The notes beneath the pieces are model-generated. The model searched no databases, was not told where the DNA came from, and was given only the letters and a program-made list of their open reading frames with translations. Of a stretch of DNA of 64,000 bases, positions 21,453 to 31,502 are shown in pieces. Source of the DNA: Hypoxylon rubiginosum (Eukaryota > Ascomycota > Sordariomycetes > Xylariales > Hypoxylaceae); contig CADCXA010000025.1 of assembly GCA_902806565.1 (NCBI GenBank), positions 1,178,001 to 1,242,000 of the forward strand. Direction: 5' to 3'. Position numbers and translations under genes: made by a program. Within the stretch, counting starts at the first letter, position 1. Each line of letters opens with the position of its first letter.

Positions 21453-21706
21453 GGGATCTTCACGGGGCGTTGCGGGAGGTAGACCATGGGACGGAATGGT
21501 ATTCAGACCGTCTTTAACGGACCCTTGACATGTACTCTAGAGGCTGCTTCGCGTGGCAGAGGTGCTGGAAAATAAGGGACATACTGCATCGGAATCAAGG
21601 AAAAACTTGCATCACAACCCATTTTCCAATGCTTCCTTTTTTGGTTTTGAGGCTTACCCGCTGCTATATTGGTTACGGACTGAGTATTATGAGTACCTTG
21701 AAGACT

Positions 21707-22256
21707 TCATTTTCGACCTTCCACTACAATCAGGTGGTATCCGAATGCCGTCTTGGCCTCTCCAATATTCAGGTTGTTGCCTTTACTATCCGGGAGAGCA
21801 AAGGCTACCTGTTCAAACTCGGGTTGCAGCGCCCCTTTTCGCTGCAGACCCAGGAGACCGCCTATAATCTCCAAGTTAGCTCTAGTGAATGGTGTCATAT
21901 TAAAAGCGTAAGTAAATCCAGTAGAGCAAAGCCATACCTTGCTTTGCCTTATCCTCGCTATAAACCTTGGCCACGGCAATGAAGTTGTCCAGAGTGGGAT
22001 TGTTCCTGATCTCAGCGAGCGCTTCTTCCTTCTTCGAATGCTTTTCACACTGTAGAGCACTTATATCAGCTTGTGTAAAAAGCTACTTAGAATCAGAACC
22101 TCAACCCACCAGAATATGCCGGACGATGACAGCTTGAGCTCCTTTCACCTTGGTATCTTTAGCGTCTCCCTTCTTCTCATCCTTTCCCTTTGCACCTTTT
22201 GCGCCGGATTCTTTCTTGTCGTTCGACTTAGTCTCGGCTTTCTTTTTCGCACCCAT
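21707..22256 (-). CDS. Parvulin-type peptidyl-prolyl isomerase, Pin4-like
   Basis: Minus-strand exons 22256-22110, 22049-21938 and 21861-21707 give about 137 residues; introns of 60 and 76 nt keep phase. Residues 1-40 are Lys/Gly-rich and basic (MGAKKKAETKSNDKKESGAK), the nucleic-acid-binding N-terminus typical of human PIN4/Par14. The parvulin domain follows: VIVRHILCEKHSKKEEALAE with the first active-site His, FIAVAKVYSEDKAKQGG, then EFEQVAFAL and KTAFGYHLIVVEGRK with the terminal His. It catalyses cis/trans isomerisation of X-Pro bonds; the metazoan relative works in ribosome biogenesis. GLLGLQRKG replaces the more usual GGxLGW segment, a mild oddity. It converges with eS12 with only 254 bp between stops. 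Confidence 0.88.
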
Positions 22257-22803
22257 TGCGAAGGGTGGTGATGCGCGGTTGAATAATATGAGAGAGTGAT
22301 GTGGGAAATATGATTATGGATGTTGTATACTGTATGTATGAGAGCCCCACGTTGAACTGAACAAGGATAAGACAGCTCTGTTGTTCTCTCAGCTGGCTGC
22401 CAGCTGAAAGTGCAAACACCAACTGCTTAAGAACGAGAAGCATCTCGTCTCGACTACATAATAAGTTTAACTACACACTTGAAGCTGAAAATAGTATACT
22501 ATTATAAAACTCATATGGCTCTTTATATTCTATATGAAGAGGAATACCTAAATCCTATATACGCGGTTCATCTATGAGCTTGGCTAGACACATCTTAAGT
22601 CGACCATCATTAAATCATACCAGTGCCTAGCCGTTGTACCAGCTGGTGTCTCAGTTGAAAGAGCAATAAGGAGTCTAATAGTAGAAAAATATAGATGCTT
22701 TTAATCGCAAAAGGACAAAATAACTTAGGCAACAACACCGCCTAACCCCTTTTTCATCTTCTAGTAGCAATCATTCCGTTCCCATACCTCTTTACCTATG
22801 TGC
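22257..22803. other. Intergenic
   Basis: AT-rich. Near 22380-22410 a CAGCTGGCTGCCAGCTG inverted repeat resembles the interior words of the MITE at 13.3-13.5 kb, but no terminal repeats are visible. No gene seen. Confidence 0.5.
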
Positions 22804-24236
22804 CTACTGCGAACAGCTCGCCCTGAACAGCTGAGCCCTCTTCCACTCCTCCCTATCCGCCTTCTCCTCGTGGAGCTTGATGACCCACCACAGGTACGTG
22901 GCCTCGCCGTGCAGCACCTTGATCCGGTCGCCCTCGAGCTTGGTGAACGAGCTCCAGTCGTCCAGCTGCGACGGCCGCGGCACCTGCCGGGCTACCTCGG
23001 ACAGCGACCTCTTCTGGCCCGGCACCCGCTCCAGCAGCAGCTCCAGCCGGTACACGCCCGTCTTCTCGTCCAGCTTGCTGCCGTATTGCTTGATCGTGAA
23101 ACTTTTTATACATGAGCCAGCGCGTCAGTTAGTCCTACCAAGGTAAGCCTATTAATAGGGGTGATTATTGCTTACAGCCCGTCGTACCGGACGCCGGCGT
23201 GCGGCGCGAGGAGGCTCTTCAGCTGGTAGCCCCTGAGGATCCGGATCTGCCGGCCGACCTGCGATATCAAGGGGATGTGCATGTCCGTAGCCTTCCCCTC
23301 GCGGATGTACTTGTACGTGTTCGAGCCTATGATGTCCTCTTGGCCGGTCAGGAGGGGGAGAGCAGCGATTCCGTACCGTCCCTTCGTCGGCGTCTCGAAC
23401 GAGCTATCTACTATGCCGTCGTGCCACGCGCAGGCGATGTTTAACCACCAACTAACTCACCGCACGACGTGTCAAAGGTAAAATTTCATAAAAAGGGAGG
23501 GCGGGAGCGGGAGGAGTGCAACTAAGGAACTTACTCTCCCGCCTCGAACTGGAGATTACCTTCGAGCTCGGAGATCGGATCGTTCGTCTTCGTGCTCCCA
23601 CTATAGGTCAAAGGGTCGTTGAACGAAGCATCGGTCAGCCGGCCGCCCGTCATCAAGGCTTCGCGCCGGTGCTGGTCGATCATGAAATACTGATCCCGAA
23701 AACGCTTCCTCCAGCTGCGGGACAAGCTCTTAGCATTCAGGACGTCGACGCGGAATCGTAACGGCGGGTCATCTGCTGCTGTAGGGCGGCCGGGGCCGTC
23801 CTTCAGCGTCTCGGCGAAATCCAGCACTTCGGCTAGCAGCTTGTCGAGGCGCGCGTACTCGATGGTCTCGATATCCAGCGCCGCGTGTCTCCGCTGGTCC
23901 TCGTATCGCCAAGCCGCGTCCAGGAAGTCGCTCAGCTCGTTGGCATCCGGTCCTAGCGTCTTGTCGCGGTACAGACTCGCGCGGATCGAGTCCGACAGCT
24001 TTAGCAAGGCCTCACGGTCCCAGTCCAGCTTGTCGGATGCACTCGGAGTTAGCGTCTCGGTAGATTGAACTAGATTGTACCCATTGGTAGTCAGTCTGCT
24101 GTTGCCCTTTGTCCACAGACCTCAGGTTAATGTGACCATAAATCCCTACCCTTTGAAGGTGATCTACTAGCTGACAGGCTACCCGCTCCATCGTACCCGA
24201 AGTGTCCAACCATTGGACTAAGTATCTAGATGGCAT
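22804..24236 (-). CDS. SRA-YDG-like domain protein
   Basis: Three minus-strand exons are firm: about 24069-23535, 23451-23176 and 23101-22804, with 83- and 74-nt introns in phase 2. The first exon is less sure: 24236-24137 with a weak GTCACA donor and an acceptor at 24070 keeps frame and gives about 402 residues. The C-terminal half resembles the SRA-YDG domain of UHRF1/SUVH proteins. I see CAWHDGIVDSSFE (the H..GI block), KGRYGIAALPLLTGQEDI, GRQIRILRGYQLKSLLAPHA and GVRYDGLFTIKQYG (the YDG core), then a GVYRLELLLERVPGQ strand. The N-terminal half is helical and charged, with no known domain. SRA domains flip and read methylated or hydroxymethylated cytosine; binding here is inference. Adjacent genes give no functional hint. 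Confidence 0.72.
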
Positions 24237-25207
24237 CAATATTAGTGAACAAGAAAGGTGCTATGGTATGTATTCTACCTGGTTCATAAATTCCCGCTGT
24301 CGACTGAAGAGTGAGTGGTCTCCGCCACCGTCGCTGATACGCTTTGATTTTATGTGTAGCTGTGGTATGTCCAACCGAGACCGAGTGCTCTGGTTATACC
24401 TCGCGATTCGTTCGAACATGCTCATTCTAGTATTGGGCTCCATCTTTGAGCTCACTCGATCTTTGTGTTCTGAGTCACTGTATAGGTAGGCAGGTATAGG
24501 TGTGTCACCGATTTATAGGAATCACTACTAGCAACAGTCTTTCCAGTGACGCTTCTGAGGGGGCCGTATATAAAATATGCTAGGTTAGGTAGTAGAAATA
24601 TACTCGAGATAGGATAGGTATCGTGATTGGTGGTTGGTAAGGTTAGAAAGTCAAGGATGATGCTTCAAATAAAGCCAAACATCGGGGACTTGGTCACACA
24701 TCACCCGTAATTCAACAAAGGGAAGTTACGATTTAAGAATCTAAAAGGCAGCTATCATTTGAATGATAAAGAAGCTAGAATTTAATAGCACCAGCAGTGT
24801 TAATACTCTACTGAGAAGAATATGAGATCGAGTCACAAATAGAGAGACATATTTTAGCTTTCATGTGTATTAGCTTAGTAGCAATCGGGTATCTTAGTTA
24901 GCAATGGTACAAAGCCGCCGCCTCGGCTTAGAATCTTCCCTTATAGGATCACGAAACCCGCAACTCTTCCGTAAATAGTTACGACCTATTCTCTCAGCCT
25001 ACTAGCCTACTAGTAGGACTGGTGGAAACAACGAAGAACTACTTCCATACAGACGTTGCCGTTACGTTAGCCATACCCCTTACTACACCCGCCCTCGTGT
25101 TGATGTTGAGACATTGAGTTAGTGTAATCTTTAAAACCTGGGGCCTTACTGATGAAGGAATACGTCAACCCCAACACGATGGTAACTTCCCAGCTCTAGA
25201 TAGTTGA
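24237..25207. other. Intergenic
   Basis: AT-rich region with GGTAGGCAGGTATAGG words near 24486. No gene, RNA or long repeat is visible. It holds the upstream region of the SRA-like gene and the 3' end of PUS7. Confidence 0.5.
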
Positions 25208-28200
25208 TCAAGATACCTCGTGGCCCACTTCAGCCGTGCTTGTTGCTGGGACCATTCCTTGAAGCTCTCGAAGGACAATAGTCGCGTACTGGCTGGTGTT
25301 TAGCGCAAATCGAAGAATTACTGCAATTTTCTTCTCTTCAGAGTTAGTAGAGGGGTTTAGTTGCTCTGGCTTATCCGCTGCGCCTTTGCTCCCGTCGGTG
25401 GCATCGTGAGGATTATCATTAGTTGATTGTTCCGTCTCGTCCGAAGGCTTGCTGCTGCTAGCGCCTTCTGTGATGACTGTCGTGCTCTGTCCTCCGAGCT
25501 GAGATCCGGGCAAAGAAGAATCCTCGGCTCTCTTGAACTTGAAGGTGATACTGTTAGTAATTACTCTGAATGCTGTTGTAAATAGCTGGATGGCATTTGC
25601 CGCAACGGCTCGCACCTGTGTTGTAAGGGTGGAGGCAATCAGGGAGCCAGAATCCTTTCTGTCCTGATTTGCTGACTCCGTTCCCTCGATTACGCTTGTC
25701 TGGCTAGCTACATCATCCCTGATGCTACTTTGCTTATTCTCGAGGCTTGCATCATTGCCATGCGTCTCATCTCGTGGTTGCGAGTTACCACTCTCACCCT
25801 TTATCTTAACGTCGTCGGTCTGTACGGAAATCTTGACCCGCTTATTGCTTCCGTCGAGCGAAGTCTGCACCCAGGTGTCTTTCGCTCGAATCTCCGGTGC
25901 TTCAGAAGACTCTTCGGCCTTCCGTCGTTCAGCCCTAGCTAGAGTTTCTTGCCGTTCAGTCTCCTGTACGTTGTCGGCAAACCCCTGCCAAGCTGACTGC
26001 GGGGTATTTGATCCAGGCCGAGCGGCAATGTGCACGGTCGCCTCTGCGGCTTTGCGAGATCGTATCAAATCTAAATCCGTGGGTACCAGTTGTTCGATAT
26101 CGTCCGAGTAGGCTCGAACAGATGCACTAGGGGTACTGATGAACTTGCCCATTAGCTTACGATAGGATCCAGGCAGGCTAAAATCTCTCTGCCGACGGAG
26201 CATGTCTTGAGGATCCAATCCGCCATTCTCCTCCTTGGCCATGAAATCTTTATAGAACTGCCCAATCTCGTTATCAGGGTATACAATATCCCAGCCAGGA
26301 GACGGCAGGACGACGTCGAATATGGAATATTTTCCGTTGGAAGCTTCTTCTCCCGTCAGCACGTGGGCTACGAGCCCACCCGTATCTTCGGCGGTTTGTC
26401 CTTCATCTATAAGATGAATCATCTCTTCGTCATCGTCCCTAGTTTGGCGGTCTCCTTGTGATGCAGGGGTTTCGGGTTCGACTAGAACTAAGTCGCCCTT
26501 GATTACTTGAGGACCAAAGAGCTCCCAGCGCTTGCTTGCGGCAAAGTTCCACACCAGGGACTGATATGCATGCACGTACATCGTACGCATCCCTCGACTA
26601 ATCGAAAGTAGCGCTCCAACGAAATCTTTGGGCTGTTTACTAAGATTGCGTATCAACGTAGACTCGACATGACATCTTCTAGGAAGATGCTTGAGCGCAT
26701 CCTCAGCGTTGCCCGTATCTGAGAAGATCGAGCAAGCTCGTGCGCGGGAAGCATCCTCGCGGTGCATCATTGGGAGAGAACCTGGGTCAGGGGTGTCTAA
26801 TAAAGCAGGATCGAAGGACAGCAAAGCTTGTACGGCACCTTCAAAATCTTGCTTGAGGATCTTCATGCCGATCTCTTGAGTCCCAATCTGATGCGTACCG
26901 AACCGTTGAGTACCGTAATAGTTGATGAAACCATTCTGGTTGACCTGCTCTAGCGCGGAACTTATAGTCGCCTTTGCGATGTCAACCTTCTGCTCAAAAG
27001 ACAGGCCCTCCGTGCCGCTAAAGTAGCAGTTTTTGGCAACAATCACAAACTCATTTCCTCTATGTTGCCCTAGGTGAATGGAATAATTCTCGAACTTGAA
27101 ATCTCCGATCTTTACGCCATATATCCGGTCGTTATTGAGCGAAACGAGCGTCTGAGGATTTCGTCTTCGCATGCTGACTCGCTGGGTAGTGACAGCACGG
27201 CGGTCCTTGGTGCCAGCTGTGCCGAAGAATGAAGGCTTGAGATTCAGAAGACGTGCTATTTGGCCAATAGCATCCATCGTGTCTCGGTTCTCCTTGTAGA
27301 GCGTAAAATGCAGAAATTTGCCGTCGTTGCCTTGACCGGCACTTTGCCCACTGTATCTGGCCCTTTCGTTTCGGGAACGATTGCCCCATTGTTGTCTGCC
27401 TTTACCAACAACCGTTGCCTTGATAGAGCCATCCCCGTCAGTAGCAGTGTCGAGTTTACCGCCGAATATACGACGAACCTCCTAGGCGCTGTTAGCCCCA
27501 TTCATCATTAGGAGACTTGCGAGACTTACCGAATGAACTTGGGATCTTTTAGCTTTGTCAGGTATTGCTGCGATATTTACGGCGCCAAGATCTTTGGGTC
27601 GTACTTTCTTGTCCTCGTCTGCTTTGCTGCGCAAGTCGATTAGCTTCTCTGCCGTCTCTTGACCGAGAAGTTCTACTAGGGTAGTCTGGTCAGAAGAAGA
27701 TATAGCAAAAGAATCCCCTCCGTTCTCTGGCTGCTCCGATTTTGCCACCGGTTGAGTTTCCTGGGTCTTTGTAGCAGTTACGACGGCATCGTTGTCCGTA
27801 ACTTTCCCATCCTTGGACTGGGACGGTTGAACAGCCTGAGGGGTTGCTGCCAACTGATTGGGGGTCTGCTGCAAACTGGTTATTCGCCAATCGAAAAAGC
27901 TAATACACCAATAAACCCACGTTTTTTGCTAGTTCCCTTGCATTTCTCGGAAAGTCATGTAGATGAACCACCTCACCATCTTTACTGATCTCATGGACTT
28001 GGAAATCAGTATATCTAAAAGGGGCAAAATATCAGCAATAAGAACAATAGGTGAATGAGCTTCTGAATCATCTCATGTTTCTACCTGGTACGAATTTGGC
28101 CATGCCAACCGTGTTCCTTCTGTGACACGTAGTGGAGGATACCGATGCGTTGCTCGAAAGAGTTTCGCACAGAGGCATCGCTGCCTTGAGCCATGGCAGT

Positions 28201-28212
28201 ATGAGTCGCCAT
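25208..28212 (-). CDS. PUS7: tRNA/mRNA pseudouridine synthase Pus7 (TruD family)
   Basis: Minus-strand exons 28212-28085, 28014-27921, 27868-27530 and 27481-25208 give about 944 residues; introns are 70, 52 and 48 nt and keep phase. The N-terminus has QRIGILHYVSQKEHGW and RYTDFQVHEISKDGEVVHL, the TruD start. After a linker comes KFLHFTLYKENRDTMDAIGQ, then GTAGTKDRRAVTTQRVSM with the catalytic Asp in KDR (about residue 280). GFINYYGTQRFG and RTMYVHAYQSLVWN complete the catalytic and TRUD domains. The C-terminus ends with KKIAVILRFALNTSQYATIV, as in yeast Pus7. Roughly residues 690-900 are a polar, Ser/Gln/Asp-rich insertion before that last strand. The enzyme isomerises uridine at position 13 of tRNAs and other sites. 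Divergent from SSL2. Confidence 0.94.
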
Positions 28213-28958
28213 CCTCTAAGATTTAGAGGATTTATAGTGAGATTAATTGAATTGTCAATGAGTTTTGGGTGAATTATGAATCCAACCGAGAGAGAGTACC
28301 GGGTTAGGTTGATATCCACGAACTAGAGAAGTTGGAAGATCTATTCGGTGATGATGTACGGAACGCGTTCAGTAAGAAGCTAAGAAAGTGTGACAAGTGA
28401 TTTAACACTTGTAAATATTGTAACCTTTTAGCTTCTAGCTTCAATGTTCTTAAGAGGCCAGCACTGGAACTCAAGGTGGTATTGGCATTGCCTGGTCACT
28501 GGTATAAATTTTGGCGGGGTGCGAAGTTTCTGCTGGCAGAAATTCAAATATGAGGGCGATGTACATTGTACCACTTAGAGCAAATGCCAAACCGGAAGGC
28601 GGTAGACGTAACTGGGCGTACAAGCCTTACCTGCGGCGCCCCACTCATATATCGATTTCTCAGAACTGGTACGGCTAGCAGGTGGGGCATAGGTACTGCA
28701 CTGCGTTGATGTGCCGGAGGGAAACTTGATTTATACCCCACTAAAAGTACCAAGAAGTATCAGATAATGGAAATTCCCCGATTGGCCATAAATTGCCAAG
28801 ACGATTTGACGGCGCACTTACCAAGCAGCTAAGGCTTAGCAAGGATGACATACCTTTCTTTCTTTAAGTCCTCGCCTCTTTCCACTTCTGCCTCACATAT
28901 TCTTTTTCATTCCTAACCAAAACACCACAACGTCCCAAGGTCCAGGGTTGCTGTAAAC
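28213..28958. promoter_or_regulatory. Divergent promoter between PUS7 and SSL2
   Basis: A 746-bp region separates the PUS7 and SSL2 start codons. It includes the nested inverted repeat at 28374-28436. Pyrimidine-rich sequence at 28850-28930 precedes the SSL2 start. No gene seen. Confidence 0.5.
28374..28436. repeat. Nested inverted repeat (hairpin-forming)
   Basis: AGAAGCTAA at 28375-28383 pairs with TTAGCTTCT at 28428-28436. Inside it ACAAGTG at 28393-28399 pairs with CACTTGT at 28406-28412 around a six-base loop. Just left is CGGAACGCG at about 28359, identical to the tip of the MITE inverted repeat and also preceded by TA. It may be a degraded element or a chance hairpin. Confidence 0.5.
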
Positions 28959-31502
28959 ATGCCGGTGAAGCGAAAAGCCTCAGCGAGTATGCTAGCCTCC
29001 CTAATGACCTCATGAAATGAATGATACTAACTCGTCCAAGACGTCACAGGTCCTGCTAAGTCAGGAAGGACCTCTACAGGCTCGACACCAGGTCCCTCGA
29101 CACCTAGATCTATCGCTAGCGACGACGATGTAGGATCCGGAGACGAACCAGTCGAATCCGAGGGCCAGTTGCAGAAGGCTGTCGATCGTTTCTCGCTCGC
29201 CGCGTATCAAAGAGCCGAAACCCACGAGGAAGACTGGACTTCTAGGAGATTCTTCAAAGACGGAAAGCGAGACTTCTCATACTTGCCTCTGAAACCCGAT
29301 TCCAAGAGCCGCCCTATCTTCATAGATCCCACAAGAGGACGTATTATTCTCGAGAATTTCAGTCCTCTAGCCGAACAAGCGAAAGACTTTTTGATCACCA
29401 TCGCCGAGCCATTGTCGCGACCGACCTTTGTTCACGAGTATGCCTTAACTAATCACAGTCTATACGCGGCTGTCTCAGTTGGGCTACAACCACGAGATAT
29501 CATTAACACTCTGGAACGCTTCTCCAAGACCCCCATTCCCGACTCCATCTTGAGCTTCATCCTCAACTGCGCTTCTAGCTATGGTAAGGTGAAGCTGGTC
29601 ATCAAAGATACGAAGTACTTCGTCGAAAGTACCGATCCCGAAGTGTTGCAAAAATTATTGAAGGATGAAATCATCGGACCGTGTCGAGTTCAGGGCACCG
29701 AAACGGTTACCAGCGCCCCCTCTATAGGAAACCTCGTCATTCCTGGAACCTCCAATGCCGCAGGAGTAAAGCAGGCCCAGATCAAACAAGGTGAAAAGGC
29801 ACAGCCGGAAGCCGCCGAGGAGAACCAGGCGCAAAACACCTTCGACGCGCTGAGGGAAGATGACGACGACGATAATCAAGAAGCCGTACATGCCTTCGAG
29901 ATTCGTGACTCAACCATTGAAGTGGTACAGAAGCGTGCTTTGGACATCAATTATCCCATGCTCGAGGAGTATGACTTCCGCAACGATGATCGGAATGCTA
30001 ATCTTCTTATCGACCTGCGCCCAGCCACCCAAATTCGGAGTTACCAGGAGAAGAGTCTCAGCAAGATGTTCGGTAATGGGCGAGCAAAGAGTGGCATTAT
30101 TGTATTACCTTGTGGCGCAGGGAAGACCTTAGTTGGCATTACTGCCGCGTGCACCATTAAAAAGGGCACTATCGTCCTCTGCACGAGCACGATGTCGGCC
30201 AACCAGTGGCGCAACGAGTTTCTGAAATGGTCCAATATCAACCCCGAAGATATTGCCCTGTTCACGTCGGAAAACAAGCACAAGTTTCCTGGTAACACTG
30301 GAATTATCGTCACAACATACCCTATGGTAACAAATTCGGGCAAAAAGCGAGCCCATGATTCACAGAAGATGATGGACTTTCTAATGAGTCGAGAATGGGG
30401 TTTGATGCTACTGGACGAAGTTCACGTCGTGCCGGCCAACATCTTTCGAAAGGTCTCGCACTCGATCAAGAGTCACTCGAAGCTTGGCTTAACCGCAACG
30501 CTACTCAGAGAAGATGACAAGATTTCGGACCTGAACTTCCTTATAGGACCCAAGCTATACGAGGCGAACTGGATGGAGCTGTCGGAGCAAGGCCACATTG
30601 CCAAAGTGCAGTGTGCTGAGGTCTGGTGTCCGATGACGGCTGAATTCTTTGACGAATTCAATAGGCAGAAGAAGAATAGGCCTCTTCAACAGAACCTTTA
30701 CGTCATGAATCCACGCAAGGTTCAAGCGTGCCAATTCCTTATTGAGTACCACGAGAAACGAGGCGATAAGATCATTGTCTTTTCGGACAATGTCTACGCC
30801 CTCAAGGCCATTGCCAAGCATCTGTCTAAATTCTTCATCTGTGGATCTACGCCGGAGAAAGAGCGAGCAGATGTCTTATACCAATTCGTGCACAACCCTT
30901 TGGTCAGAACCATCTTCCTGTCGAAAATTGGTGACACGTCGCTCGACCTCCCGGAAGCTACGTGTCTGATCCAGATCTCGTCACATTACGGATCGCGTCG
31001 TCAAGAAGCGCAGCGACTGGGCCGCATCCTGAGAGCGAAACGGAGATCGGATGAGGGGTTTAATGCCTTTTTCTATTCTTTGGTTTCGAGGGACACTCCC
31101 GAAATGTACTACTCGACTAAGCGGCAGGCGTTCTTGGTAGATCAGGGATATTCCTTCAAGGTCATTACACAGCTAACCGGGATGGAACAAATGGAAGGGC
31201 TCTCCTTCAGTACACCGCAGGAGCGGCGTGAGCTTCTTCAAAAGATCATAATTGACACGGAGGCAAGGAGACAAGAAGACTACGACGACCCCAATGATGA
31301 TCTCTTCAATAGGACGGGAGGGAGGAGGAAGGCCCGCTATAAGCGTACGGCTGGGGATCTCCAGGATCTTGCTGGCGGAAGGGATATGGCCTATATTGAA
31401 CAGAACAAGAGTGCAAATAAGTCGCTCAAGAAGAAGCCGCAGGCCAGCGCCTTCTTCAAGAAGATGTCGAGGGAAAAGGAAAGGCTCAAGAGCCAACGCT
31501 AG
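28959..31502 (+). CDS. SSL2: TFIIH subunit Ssl2/XPB, 3'-5' DNA helicase/translocase
   Basis: Exons 28959-28986 and 29050-31502 give about 826 residues; the 63-nt intron starts in the basic N-terminus [10 protein letters not shown]. The N-terminal extension is acidic and Ser-rich. HFSLAAY-type sequence ([17 protein letters not shown]) starts the XPB N-terminal domain, followed by [15 protein letters not shown]. The helicase core has [16 protein letters not shown], Walker [12 protein letters not shown] at about residue 362, DEVHVVPA (the DEVH box), and [11 protein letters not shown] (motif III). Downstream are IIVFSDNV and [13 protein letters not shown], the motif VI arginine finger region. Ssl2 opens promoter DNA for RNA polymerase II and acts in nucleotide excision repair. 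Length matches yeast (843). A basic Lys-rich C-terminal tail is normal. No missing motif. Confidence 0.97.

Noticed and set aside
22540..22720. Fragment of a hAT-type transposase (words resembling a dimerisation region)
   Set aside because: Only a few residues look suggestive, in a frame with stops; too little to call.
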